From an uncultured Pseudoxanthomonas sp. (lineage in GTDB: Bacteria > Pseudomonadota > Gammaproteobacteria > Xanthomonadales > Xanthomonadaceae), in the NCBI GenBank assembly GCA_946886405.1, contig CAMPIO010000031.1:1-35193 (forward strand): DNA of 35,193 nt, in the 5' to 3' direction. The notes beneath the pieces were generated by a model. The model had not been told where the DNA came from and made no database searches. It was given only the letters and a program-made list of their open reading frames with translations. Made by a program: the position numbers and the translations under genes. Shown piece by piece: positions 23,216-31,009 of the stretch. How positions within the stretch are numbered: position 1 is the stretch's first letter; each line of letters begins with the position of its first letter.

Positions 23216-25555
23216 ATGAAACGACCCATCGCCCATCGCGCCCTGGCCGGACTGGCCTTTGCCCTGCTGGCGCTGTCCGGCTGCAAGAAGCCATCCGGCG
23301 ATACCGCCGCGGATACCGCCACATCCGCTCCGATCACGCCTTCACTGATTCCGGCGCCTGCGTCACTGCAGACAGGCGAAGGCCGCTTCACTATCAGCGC
23401 GGACACGCGCCTGTCCGCCAGCGGCGAGGCGGCAACACGCGTCGCGCAACAGTTCGCGACCTACCTGCAATCGGCAGGCGGCCCTGCGCTGGTCACGACG
23501 CAGGACGAAGGCAAGGGCACGATCCGCTTCGTGCTGGCGCCTGCCACGAGCGACACGCAGAGCCCGGAGGCCTACACGCTCGACGTGACGTCCGAGGGCA
23601 TCACGGTGAAGGCGCATGACGAGCGCGGCCTGTTCTACGGCGCGGTGACGCTGTGGCAGCTCGTCACCCAGGGCGACAAGGGCCGCGTCACGCTACCCGC
23701 CCTGCACATCGAAGACGCCCCGCGCTTCGGCTGGCGCGGCTTCATGCTGGATCCCGCACGCCACTTCCAGCAGGTCGAGGACGTCAAGAAGATCATCGAC
23801 GCGATGGCGCTGCACAAGCTCAACACGTTGCACTGGCACCTGACCGACGACCAGGGCTGGCGCATCGAGATCAAGCAGTACCCGAAGCTCACGGAGATCG
23901 GTGGCTGCCGCATTCCCGCCGGCGACGGCGGCAAGGATCCCAAGACCGGTGAGCCGCGCCCGTACTGCGGCTTCTACACGCAGGACCAGATCCGCGACGT
24001 GGTGAAGTACGCCGCCGAACGCCACATCACCGTGGTGCCCGAGATCAACGTGCCGGGCCATGCGACCGCCGCGATTTCCGCGTATCCGGAGCTTGGCTCG
24101 ATCGACACGCCGCTGGTGCCGTCGAACGAATGGGGCGTGTTCCCGAACCTGGTCAACGTCGAAGAGCCGACGATCACCTTCCTCGAGAACGTGCTCGGCG
24201 AAGTCGTTGCGCTGTTCCCCGGCACCTATGTGCACATCGGCGGCGACGAAGCAGTCAAGGACCAGTGGGAAGCCTCCGCGCGCGAACAGGCGCGCATGCG
24301 CCAGGTGGGCGCCAAGACCGAGATGGACCTGCAGGGCTATCTGGTCGAACGCCTTGAGAAGTACCTCTCTGCGCATGGCAAGCGCCTGATCGGCTGGGAC
24401 GAAATCCTGGAAGCCAAGCTGCCGCCCGAAGCCACGGTGATGTCGTGGCGCGGCATCGAAGGGGGCTTGCAGGCTGCACGCCAGGGCCACGACGTGGTGA
24501 TGTCGCCGTCCAACAAGACCTACCTCGACTATCTGCAGACCGCCTCGCCGAACGAACCCCCGGGGCGCCCCGCACTGATCACGCTGCAGGATGTCTACGG
24601 CTTCGATCCGGTGCCGGCGGAACTGGAGGAAAGCCAGCGCCACCACATCCTCGGCATCCAGGCCAACCTGTGGACCGAGCACACGCGTACGTTCGCCCGC
24701 CTGCAGCACAACGCCTTCCCGCGCCTGGCCGCCGTGGCGGAAACCGGCTGGACGCCGGCGGCGAAGAAGGATTTCGCCAGCTTCACCGCCCGCCTGCCCA
24801 CGCAGCTGAAGCGCTACGACGCCATCGGCCTGGGCTATGCGAAGACGCCGTTCGAACCGTTGATCGCGATCGAAGAGGACCGCAAGGCCGGCACCGCCAA
24901 GGTTACGCTGTCCAATCCGCTCGTTTACCCCGTGCACTACACCACCGACGGCAGCGCGCCGACGCAGGCCTCGCCGACGTTCGCCACGCCGCTGGACGTG
25001 AAGCTGCCGACCACCGTGCGTGCCGCCGCGTTCGCCGATGGTCGCGCACTGGCACCGTCTTCCACGTTCGAGATCACGCCGGCGTCGCTGCTGACGCGCA
25101 CCGACGAAGCGATGGGCGTGTGCCCGGATGCCGGTCGTCTGCTGCTGCGCCTCGAAGACGATGGCCCGGCCGACGGCGAACGCGCGATCTTCAACGCGAC
25201 GATCTTCTATCCGTGCTGGCAGTGGAACCAGGCCGACCTGGACGGCATTGCCTCGATCAAGGTGCGCGCGGGTCGCATCCCCTACTACTTCCAGCTGGCC
25301 CACGACGAGCCGAACCGCAACTTCGAACCGGCGAAATCGCCGCTGGGCGAACTGGAAATCCTGGGCGGCGGCTGCAAGGGGCACACGTTGGCGACGGTAC
25401 CGCTGCCGGCCGCGCCGAACGGCGATGGCTTCCTCGATCTCGAAGCGGCACTGCCGGCCGGCACCACCGGCAAGCAGGATCTGTGCGTACGCTTCACCGG
25501 CGACACACGCCCGCAGATGTGGGTGCTGGATCGCATCACGCTGCAGCCGCGCTGA
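23216..25555 (+). CDS. GH20 beta-N-acetylhexosaminidase lipoprotein
   Basis: The 779-residue protein starts MKRPIAHRALAGL and has a lipobox LSGC (C23), so it is probably anchored in the envelope facing the periplasm or surface. A GH20b-type N-domain (about 44-165) precedes the TIM barrel (about 170-520), with GFMLDPARHF, LHWHLTDDQGWRIEIK, EINVPGHATAA, the catalytic pair D344-E345 in HIGGDEAVKDQW, and MSWRGIEGG. Next comes a chitobiase-type C-domain (YPVHYTTDGSAPTQASP), then about 150 further residues with three cysteines and no family I can name. It releases terminal GlcNAc from chito-oligosaccharides or muropeptides, feeding NagP. GAGGA five bases before the ATG fixes the start. A terminator ends only 35 bp upstream, so its promoter is unclear. 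Confidence 0.94.
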   Translation: MKRPIAHRALAGLAFALLALSGCKKPSGDTAADTATSAPITPSLIPAPASLQTGEGRFTISADTRLSASGEAATRVAQQFATYLQSAGGPALVTTQDEGKGTIRFVLAPATSDTQSPEAYTLDVTSEGITVKAHDERGLFYGAVTLWQLVTQGDKGRVTLPALHIEDAPRFGWRGFMLDPARHFQQVEDVKKIIDAMALHKLNTLHWHLTDDQGWRIEIKQYPKLTEIGGCRIPAGDGGKDPKTGEPRPYCGFYTQDQIRDVVKYAAERHITVVPEINVPGHATAAISAYPELGSIDTPLVPSNEWGVFPNLVNVEEPTITFLENVLGEVVALFPGTYVHIGGDEAVKDQWEASAREQARMRQVGAKTEMDLQGYLVERLEKYLSAHGKRLIGWDEILEAKLPPEATVMSWRGIEGGLQAARQGHDVVMSPSNKTYLDYLQTASPNEPPGRPALITLQDVYGFDPVPAELEESQRHHILGIQANLWTEHTRTFARLQHNAFPRLAAVAETGWTPAAKKDFASFTARLPTQLKRYDAIGLGYAKTPFEPLIAIEEDRKAGTAKVTLSNPLVYPVHYTTDGSAPTQASPTFATPLDVKLPTTVRAAAFADGRALAPSSTFEITPASLLTRTDEAMGVCPDAGRLLLRLEDDGPADGERAIFNATIFYPCWQWNQADLDGIASIKVRAGRIPYYFQLAHDEPNRNFEPAKSPLGELEILGGGCKGHTLATVPLPAAPNGDGFLDLEAALPAGTTGKQDLCVRFTGDTRPQMWVLDRITLQPR

Positions 25556-25566
25556 TCCGCGCCAAA

Positions 25567-25597
25567 CGACGGGCGCCGGCACGTCCTGCGCCCGTCG
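25567..25597 (+). terminator. 10-bp perfect stem after the hexosaminidase gene
   Basis: CGACGGGCGC (25567-25576) and GCGCCCGTCG (25588-25597) flank an 11-base loop, starting 12 bp after the stop. No T-run follows, only GCTTATTC further on, so termination here is likely but not of the classical type. Confidence 0.5.
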
Positions 25598-25630
25598 CGC
25601 CCGGTGCTTATTCAGAGCTGGATGCGCCTT

Positions 25631-25714
25631 TGTAGGCGCGCCCCATGGGCGCGATGCTTCTGGCTTTGCAGCGAGGGCAGGCGAAAAGCATCGCGCCCGT
25701 GGGGCGCTCCTACA
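25631..25714. repeat. Inverted pair of GTAG-type REPs (pair A)
   Basis: Left arm 25631-25659 begins TGTAGGCGCGCCCC and right arm 25686-25714 ends GGGGCGCTCCTACA. The right arm reversed matches the left in 27 of 29 bases. Each arm also has its own small dyad (GCGCCC/GGGCGC). The GTAG end and paired layout match REP elements known from Stenotrophomonas and relatives, which are mobilised by a RAYT-type transposase encoded elsewhere. The right arm overlaps the end of the VanZ-like gene and supplies its stop codon. Confidence 0.85.
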
Positions 25715-26126
25715 GGCTGGATGCGGGCTTGAAGCGGGCGTCCAGCCTCTGCAATACGTGTCGCAGCGGCATGAAGACCGTCAGCAGGCCCACCACAACG
25801 CCCAGCGTGTTGGCCAGCGCATCGCGGGGATCGGCCATGCGCGTGGTGGTCAGCGCGCCCTGCGCGAATTCCAGCCCGACGCCAAGTACGACCAGCAGCA
25901 ATGCGATGAACAGGCAGGCACCGCGTCTGGCGAACAGCTGCACGGCCGACGCCGAAAGCAGCGCGTAGGCGAGGAAATGCTCCACCTTGTCGCCGCCTTC
26001 CGGTACCGGCGGCAATCCACTCAGGTTCACCAGCGACAGCACGATCACGCTGACGATGGCAAGCAGCCACAGGCCCAGCCACAGACGGGGGCGATGGAAC
26101 GGTTTGAGTGCAGGCGCGTCGCTCAC
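25710..26126 (-). CDS. VanZ-family membrane protein
   Basis: The 138-residue protein has four hydrophobic helices (about 13-35, 47-62, 70-90 and 102-120) and the VanZ signatures DKVEHFLAYALLSASA, GLEFAQGALTTTRMADPRDALANTLGVVVG. VanZ-like proteins are small membrane proteins of uncertain role. The start is GTG, and its GTGA overlaps the stop of the upstream MidA-like gene, so both are co-translated. The TAG stop comes from the GTAG of the adjoining REP arm (ASSL, then stop), so the last residues may have been changed by REP insertion. No catalytic function can be assigned. Confidence 0.88.
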   Translation of the reverse strand: MSDAPALKPFHRPRLWLGLWLLAIVSVIVLSLVNLSGLPPVPEGGDKVEHFLAYALLSASAVQLFARRGACLFIALLLVVLGVGLEFAQGALTTTRMADPRDALANTLGVVVGLLTVFMPLRHVLQRLDARFKPASSL

Positions 26127-27307
26127 AGCCGCCAGCTCAGGTCGTTGAACAGGAACGCCGTGCCGAACTCGACGTCGCTGGAGAAGCCCATCACCTGGAA
26201 GCGCTCCCCCATCTCGCTCGGCAGCGTCAGCCGCTTGGCCTCGTTGCGCAGGCGCAGCAGCGTGGTCTCGTCCGCACGCCCTTCGGCTTCATTCAAGCGT
26301 TCCTGCAACCCGTTGCCGAGCAGGAAGTTCGCCTGCGTGGTGTAACCCGCCAGATCGAAGCCCGCCTGCGTGCCGGCCTCGGCCAGTGCGGTGAAGTCGA
26401 CCGACGCGGTGATGTCCTGCAGTCCTGGCCACAGGTAGGGATCGTTGTGCACGCGATGGCGGTAGTAGGCACGCAACGTGCCATCGTCGCGATCCGGCTG
26501 GTAGAACTCCCGACGCGTATAGCCGTAGTCGACGAACAGCATCACGCCCTTGTCCAGCCCCCCCATCACCGCCTGGATCCAGTACGGCAGCTGTGGCAGC
26601 AACTCGGAGCGATAGCCGTCGGGGAAGGGATGTTCGATGTATCGCTCGACATGCCGTACCGCAGCGGCAAGGAGGGCGTCGGCCGGACGATCGGTACGCA
26701 CGAAACGTCCTGCGTCATCCAGCGCCACGCCCTCTTCGAACACCTCGCCATCGCGCAGCGTGAAGCGCGGTGTCGGCAGGGCATCGATCACTTCATTGGC
26801 GAACAGCACGCCATTCCATGCGTCGGATGGCGGACCATCCAGCCATTCCACCAGGTCGAACACCGGCGGAATAAGACGCTGACCGAGCCGCTCGCGCTGT
26901 CGCTCGCGCAGGTCCGCGCTGGGTTCGAGGATCGCGTAGCGTGCGGGCAGCGCGTCCAGTTCGAGCAGACGCTTGAGCATGATCTCGGCGAACGCGCCAC
27001 TGCCGCCACCGATCTCCACGAACGCCGCCTCAGGGCCCAGTTGCTGCATCACGGGGGCTACCGCCTGCGCCACGCAACTGGCGAACAATGGCCCCAGCTC
27101 CGGCGACGTCGTGAAATCACCGGCCTCACCGAACTTGGTGCTGCCCGCGCTGTAGTAGCCCAGGCCCGGCGCATACAGGCTGCGCTCCATGAAGCGCGAG
27201 AACGGGATGCTGCCGCCCTCGGCCCCGAGCTCGGCACGGATCAGGGCGGCGAGTTGCGCACTGTGGGCCTGCGCAGTGGCGTCGGGAACGGGCAGATCGG
27301 CGTGCAT
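26123..27307 (-). CDS. MidA/NDUFAF7-like SAM-dependent methyltransferase (COG1565)
   Basis: The 394-residue protein matches the COG1565 family: SIPFSRFMERSLYAPGLGYYSAG near the N-terminus, GDFTTSPELGPLFASCVAQ, the SAM-binding FVEIGGGSGAFAEIMLKRL, the LFANEVIDALP block, MLFVDYGYTRREFY and ITASVDFTALAEAG. The mitochondrial relative NDUFAF7 dimethylates an arginine in a complex I subunit. Bacterial roles are not well defined, and whether a complex I protein is the target here is unknown. I chose the ATG at 27307. A GTG at 27331 would add eight residues, but a likely -10 TACAAT (27335-27340) places the transcript start near 27328, after that GTG. It is divergent from the Anbu gene. Confidence 0.88.
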   Translation of the reverse strand: MHADLPVPDATAQAHSAQLAALIRAELGAEGGSIPFSRFMERSLYAPGLGYYSAGSTKFGEAGDFTTSPELGPLFASCVAQAVAPVMQQLGPEAAFVEIGGGSGAFAEIMLKRLLELDALPARYAILEPSADLRERQRERLGQRLIPPVFDLVEWLDGPPSDAWNGVLFANEVIDALPTPRFTLRDGEVFEEGVALDDAGRFVRTDRPADALLAAAVRHVERYIEHPFPDGYRSELLPQLPYWIQAVMGGLDKGVMLFVDYGYTRREFYQPDRDDGTLRAYYRHRVHNDPYLWPGLQDITASVDFTALAEAGTQAGFDLAGYTTQANFLLGNGLQERLNEAEGRADETTLLRLRNEAKRLTLPSEMGERFQVMGFSSDVEFGTAFLFNDLSWRL

Positions 27308-27334
27308 GGCGCACCAGGAGCAAGAGAGCACGTC

Positions 27335-27340
27335 ATTGTA
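27335..27340 (-). promoter_or_regulatory. Candidate -10 element for the MidA-like gene
   Basis: TACAAT on the minus strand, 28 bp before the chosen ATG. A possible -35 TTGCAG is 14 bp upstream, shorter than the usual 16-18. The promoter is therefore tentative, but it favours the shorter gene start. Confidence 0.4.
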
Positions 27341-27392
27341 CGGGTCGTTTCACACTGCAACGCCGGGCCTAGCCAACCCCGGGAGGCGCGCA

Positions 27393-27398
27393 TAGAAT
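27393..27398 (+). promoter_or_regulatory. Candidate -10 element for the Anbu gene
   Basis: TAGAAT ends 28 bp before the Anbu ATG at 27427. No clear -35 lies at the expected distance, so confidence is low. The gap between the two divergent starts is 119 bp. Confidence 0.35.
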
Positions 27399-27426
27399 CG
27401 TGATGCACAGCAGCAACGGACAGGCC

Positions 27427-28257
27427 ATGACCTATTGCGTCGGCATCGAAGTCAACGAAGGCCTGGTCTTCGCCGCGGATACGCGCACCAGCGCTTCCTT
27501 CGACGACGTCCGCGTCTACCGCAAGATGCATGTGTTCGAATGGCCCGGCGACCGCGTGTTCGTCATCATGTCGGCCGGCAACCTGGCCACCACGCAACTG
27601 ACTCTGTCCCGGCTGCAACGCGACATCGACGATCCAGGCGCGACGCGCAGCCTCCGCACGTTCTCGCACCTGTACGAAGTGGCCGAATACGTCGGCGAGA
27701 TGCTGGTGGCCAGCCAGGTGAAGATGAGCGGCGATCTGCAGCAGAGTGGTGTGAACGTGCAGTCCACGCTCATCCTCGGTGGGCAGATCGCCGGTGAGCG
27801 TCCCGGCCTGTACCTGGTGTATCCGCTCGGCAACTGCATCGCGACCTCGCCTGAAACGCCCTACCTGCAGATCGGCGAATCGAAGTACGGCAAGCCCATC
27901 CTCGATCGCATCATCCGCCCGGAAACCCCCCTGGAAGATGCTGCCCGCTGTGCGATGGTCTCGCTGGATTCCACTATCCGCTCCAACCTGTCGGTCGGCA
28001 TGCCGGTGGATATTGCACTGGTGCGCAACGGCGACCTGAAGATCAGCCAGCAGATGCGGCTGGAAGCGGACACGCCCCTGTACGCCGAAATCCACGACAC
28101 CTGGTCACGCAAGCTGGAAGCCGCCGTGCACGGCCTGCCGCGCTTCCCGTGGGAGCCGCAGCGCGAGCCGGAGCCGTCATCCGGTCCGTTGCCGGTAATG
28201 CCGCCACGGCGCGCGCCGTCGCGACAGGATCCCGGCGACGCGCAGGGGCAGCAGTAA
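27427..28257 (+). CDS. anbu: Anbu, proteasome-related bacterial peptidase
   Basis: The 276-residue protein starts MTYCVGIEVNEGLVFAADTR, the Anbu (COG3484) signature. Thr2 is the expected nucleophile after removal of Met1, with D18 and K33 as the other active-site residues. SAGNLATTQLTL, YVGEMLVASQVKMSGDL, STLILGGQI and SLDSTIRSNLSVGMPVDIALV follow, giving a full Ntn-hydrolase beta-subunit fold to about residue 225. The last 40 residues or so form a proline/arginine-rich tail (from about FPWEPQREPEP), which looks disordered. An in-frame ATG at 27400 would bury the threonine, so 27427 is right; GGACAGG precedes it. Anbu forms ring or lock-washer assemblies, and its substrate is not known. It converges on the alpha-E and ATP-grasp genes, its usual partners. 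Confidence 0.94.
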   Translation: MTYCVGIEVNEGLVFAADTRTSASFDDVRVYRKMHVFEWPGDRVFVIMSAGNLATTQLTLSRLQRDIDDPGATRSLRTFSHLYEVAEYVGEMLVASQVKMSGDLQQSGVNVQSTLILGGQIAGERPGLYLVYPLGNCIATSPETPYLQIGESKYGKPILDRIIRPETPLEDAARCAMVSLDSTIRSNLSVGMPVDIALVRNGDLKISQQMRLEADTPLYAEIHDTWSRKLEAAVHGLPRFPWEPQREPEPSSGPLPVMPPRRAPSRQDPGDAQGQQ

Positions 28258-28272
28258 CCGCTCCGCTTTCTT

Positions 28273-28415
28273 GTAGGAGCGACGTGAGTCGCGACCGCGA
28301 ACCCGGACGTTGCTGACGTTACGGTCACGCAAGAGCACGGGACGACAGCCGCTGTGCATGCCTTCAACGTTGATCGACACGTCAGCCGTGCGGTCGCGAC
28401 TCACGTCGCTCCTAC
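28273..28415. repeat. Inverted pair of GTAG-type REPs (pair B)
   Basis: Left arm 28273-28298 begins GTAGGAGCGACGTGAGTCGC. The right arm 28390-28415 is its exact reverse complement, 26 of 26 bases. Ninety-one bases separate them. The pair lies between the convergent Anbu and alpha-E genes, where it could act as a two-way terminator or shield the mRNA ends. The family differs from pairs A and C in its stem sequence but shares the GTAG end. Confidence 0.9.
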
Positions 28416-28428
28416 GGAAGAGCAGGTC

Positions 28429-29370
28429 TCACCCGTGGAAGTAACCTTCCGCGATCGCATCATGCAATGCACTGAGATGCACCTGGATCTGGTCCATGAA
28501 CTGCGCAGGATTGCGCGCAGCCAGCACGGCAGGGTCCGCATTGCGGGTCATGCCCATCACGCGGTTGAGATGGCGATCCACGCCCGGGCGTGGGGGCATG
28601 GTGGGCAGCACGCTCTGCACGCGCGCCAGGCAGAACTGCACGCTGCGCGGGAACTCGTTGTTCTGCAGCAGGAAGCGCAGCGCCAGTTCGGCGGTGACGC
28701 GCTGGCGCACGTGGCGGCGGAACATCTGGTAGCCGGCCAGTGAGCGCAGCACGCTCATCCACTGCATGTTCTGGAAGGCTTCGCGGTCGTCTTCGTTGCG
28801 CGGGGTGACCAGACCGGAGGCGCCGGCATCGATGATGCGCGTGGTCATGTCGGCCTGCTCCAGCGCCGTGCCCAGCCGCAGGAACTGGTAACCGATGTCG
28901 CGACTGACGTTCGCGCTGAGCAGGCCGGAAACCTTCAGGCAGCCGTCGACGATGCGCTGCAGGAAATCGAGCCGGTAGCGGCGGCTCAGGCTGCGCTCAC
29001 CGTGCGCGGCGATGTAGAGATGCAGGTCGTTGATGGCTTCCCATACATCCTGCGGCAGCGTATCGCGGATGCTGCGCAGGATCTCCCGCGCCGCATCCAC
29101 CGTACTCCACAGCGACGACGGATTGCGCTCGTCCAGCAGCAGGAAGCGGATCACGTCCACATCGCCGGCCGCATCACCGGCATCCGGATGGCATTGCTCG
29201 AAGCACTCGCCCGCACCCACGGTTTCGATCATCGGCCGCCACGCGAAGCGCACCGAGCGCGGCATGTCGAGCTGCAACTGGCTGCCCACGCCGACCAGCC
29301 TCGCGGTGTTCTCCGCGCGCCGTACGTAGCGACTGAACCAGTAGAGGTTGTCCGCAACCCGCGACAGCAT
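28429..29370 (-). CDS. Alpha-E domain protein
   Basis: The 313-residue protein matches the alpha-E family (COG2307): MLSRVADNLYWFSRYVRRAENTARLV at the N-terminus and a mostly helical body with repeated helix pairs, e.g. FLRLGTALEQADMTTRIID, where TALEQADMTTR is the conserved second block. No catalytic motif of a known enzyme is evident. Comparative genomics links alpha-E to Anbu, to circularly permuted ATP-grasp enzymes and to transglutaminase-like proteins, where it may be a scaffold or carrier. Its ATG overlaps the ATP-grasp TGA by one base (TGATG), so the two are co-translated. The function is unknown. Confidence 0.93.
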   Translation of the reverse strand: MLSRVADNLYWFSRYVRRAENTARLVGVGSQLQLDMPRSVRFAWRPMIETVGAGECFEQCHPDAGDAAGDVDVIRFLLLDERNPSSLWSTVDAAREILRSIRDTLPQDVWEAINDLHLYIAAHGERSLSRRYRLDFLQRIVDGCLKVSGLLSANVSRDIGYQFLRLGTALEQADMTTRIIDAGASGLVTPRNEDDREAFQNMQWMSVLRSLAGYQMFRRHVRQRVTAELALRFLLQNNEFPRSVQFCLARVQSVLPTMPPRPGVDRHLNRVMGMTRNADPAVLAARNPAQFMDQIQVHLSALHDAIAEGYFHG

Positions 29371-30827
29371 CAGGTGGCCTCCTCGTCATGGTCGGACAGA
29401 TCCACGACCCAGGTGTCCTTGGCGCCGCCGCCCTGCGAGGAATTCACGACCAGCGATCCCTTCACCATCGCCACGCGGGTCAATCCTCCGGTGGTGACAT
29501 AGGTGTCCTGGCGCGACAGCACGAACGGGCGCAGATCAATGTGTCGCGGCGATGGCCCCAGCTTGGTCACGATGGGCGCCGTGGACAGCGCCAGGGTCGG
29601 CTGCGCCATGTAGTTGCGCGGATTCGCCTCGATCAGCGCCTTGAACTTCTCGCGCTGGCGCTTGGTCGAGCGCGGCCCGATCAGCATGCCGTAACCGCCG
29701 GATTCATTGGCCGGCTTGACCACCAGCTTCTCGATGTTCTCCAGCACGTACCTGCGCTCCTTCGCGTTGTGGCACAGGTAGCTCGGCACGTTGGGGAGGA
29801 TGGGGTCCTCGTCCAGGTAGTACTTGATCATCTTCGGCACGTAGGCGAAGACCACCTTGTCGTCGGCTACGCCGGCACCGGGCGCGTTGGCCAGCGCCAC
29901 CTTGCCCGCGCGCCAGCTGCGGATCAGTCCCGGTGCGCCCAGCACGGAGTCCGGGTGGAAGACTTCCGGATCGATGAACAGGTCGTCCACGCGCCGGTAG
30001 ATCACGTCCACCCGCTTCGGCCCGTAGACGGTACGCATGTAGGTGCAGTCATCGTCGGCGACGAACAGGTCATCGCCTTCGACCAGCTCGATGCCCATGG
30101 CCTGCGCGAGGTACGCGTGCTCGAAATAGGCGCTGTTGAACACGCCCGGCGTCAGCAACGCGATCACCGGCGTGTCGCCCGGACGCGGCGACAGCGCGGC
30201 CAAGGTGTCGTAAAGCTGGCTCGGATACTCGTCGACCGGCAGGATGGAACTGGTTTCGAACAGCTCCGGGAACACGCGCTTGGCTACCATGCGGTTCTCC
30301 AGCATGTAGCTGACGCCGCTGGGGATGCGCAGGTTGTCTTCCAGCGCATACAGCGTGCCATCGCCATCGCGCACCAGGTCGGAACCGCAGATGTGCGCCC
30401 ACACGCCCAGCGGCGGCGTGATGCCGACGCACTGTTCGCGGAAGTTCACCGAGTCCTTCAGCAGCATCGCCGGGAACACCTTGTCCTTGATGATCTGCTG
30501 CTTGCCGTAGATGTCACCTATGAACAGGTTCAGCGCGCGCATGCGCTGCTTCAGACCGGCTTCGGTGCGCTGCCATTCGCTGAGCGGGATGATCCGCGGA
30601 ATCAGATCGAACGGCAGCGTGCGGTCGACGTTGCGGCCGTCGGAGTACACGGTGAAGGTGATGCCCTGCACGCGCGCCACCACGTCGGCGGCGAGCTGGC
30701 GCTCGGCGAGTTCGCGACCGGACAGCCCGGCGAGATATTCCACCAACCGGCGCGCTGCCGGTCGCGGCCGTCCATCGGCCTGGATCAGTTCGTCAAAGGT
30801 CGTGGTGCGGTACTTCGCCCAGTCCAT
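29370..30827 (-). CDS. Circularly permuted ATP-grasp protein (DUF404/DUF407 type)
   Basis: The 485-residue protein matches the COG2308 ATP-grasp family. Visible blocks include DWAKYRTTTFDELI at the start, GITFTVYSDGRNVDRTLPFDLIPRIIPLSEW, LEDNLRIPSGVSYMLENRMV, RRVDDLFIDPEVFHPDSVLG, VANAPGAGVADDKVVFAYVP (as ALANAPGAG here), LVVKPANESGGYGMLIGP and LRPFVLSRQ. ATP-grasp enzymes join a carboxylate to an amine through an acyl phosphate. This permuted branch is linked with Anbu and is predicted to make or attach peptide-like tags, but its substrate has not been shown. AGGAAGG before the ATG at 30827 fixes the start; an in-frame upstream ATG to 30884 lacks such a site. It overlaps alpha-E by one base. 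Confidence 0.94.
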   Translation of the reverse strand: MDWAKYRTTTFDELIQADGRPRPAARRLVEYLAGLSGRELAERQLAADVVARVQGITFTVYSDGRNVDRTLPFDLIPRIIPLSEWQRTEAGLKQRMRALNLFIGDIYGKQQIIKDKVFPAMLLKDSVNFREQCVGITPPLGVWAHICGSDLVRDGDGTLYALEDNLRIPSGVSYMLENRMVAKRVFPELFETSSILPVDEYPSQLYDTLAALSPRPGDTPVIALLTPGVFNSAYFEHAYLAQAMGIELVEGDDLFVADDDCTYMRTVYGPKRVDVIYRRVDDLFIDPEVFHPDSVLGAPGLIRSWRAGKVALANAPGAGVADDKVVFAYVPKMIKYYLDEDPILPNVPSYLCHNAKERRYVLENIEKLVVKPANESGGYGMLIGPRSTKRQREKFKALIEANPRNYMAQPTLALSTAPIVTKLGPSPRHIDLRPFVLSRQDTYVTTGGLTRVAMVKGSLVVNSSQGGGAKDTWVVDLSDHDEEAT

Positions 30828-30897
30828 TCGCCTTCCTGGTATCCCTGGCCGGCACATCCGGCAAGAGGTGATGCGTCGCAACATGCCGCGAGAGTGT

Positions 30898-30915
30898 GCA
30901 TGCCGTCAAGCATGC
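30898..30915. promoter_or_regulatory. GCATGC-N6-GCATGC in the ATP-grasp/pteridine reductase divergent gap
   Basis: Two GCATGC palindromes (30898-30903 and 30910-30915) are spaced by CGTCAA, 12 bp centre to centre, in the 182-bp gap between divergent starts. They could be a regulator site. I see no strong promoter hexamers near them. Confidence 0.25.
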
Positions 30916-31009
30916 GTGGGGCCGATCATTCGACTCACAATTCCGGCGCGACCTTGCGCCATTCCGGTGCAAAGCAGGGAGAATGATCGTCCTCGGCCCG
31001 GAGTCCTTT

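Noticed and set aside
23693..25582. Open frame of 629 codons opposite the hexosaminidase
   Set aside because: Antisense shadow of a well supported GH20 gene; arginine- and valine-rich with no motif.
27308..27331. Longer GTG start for the MidA-like gene
   Set aside because: It would begin before the transcript start predicted from the -10 TACAAT, and the extra residues MLSCSWCA look unlike the family.
27427..30827. Mycobacterial-type proteasome/pupylation locus
   Set aside because: There is no Pup, PafA, Dop or ATPase gene; the peptidase is Anbu and the ATP-grasp is of the permuted COG2308 kind.
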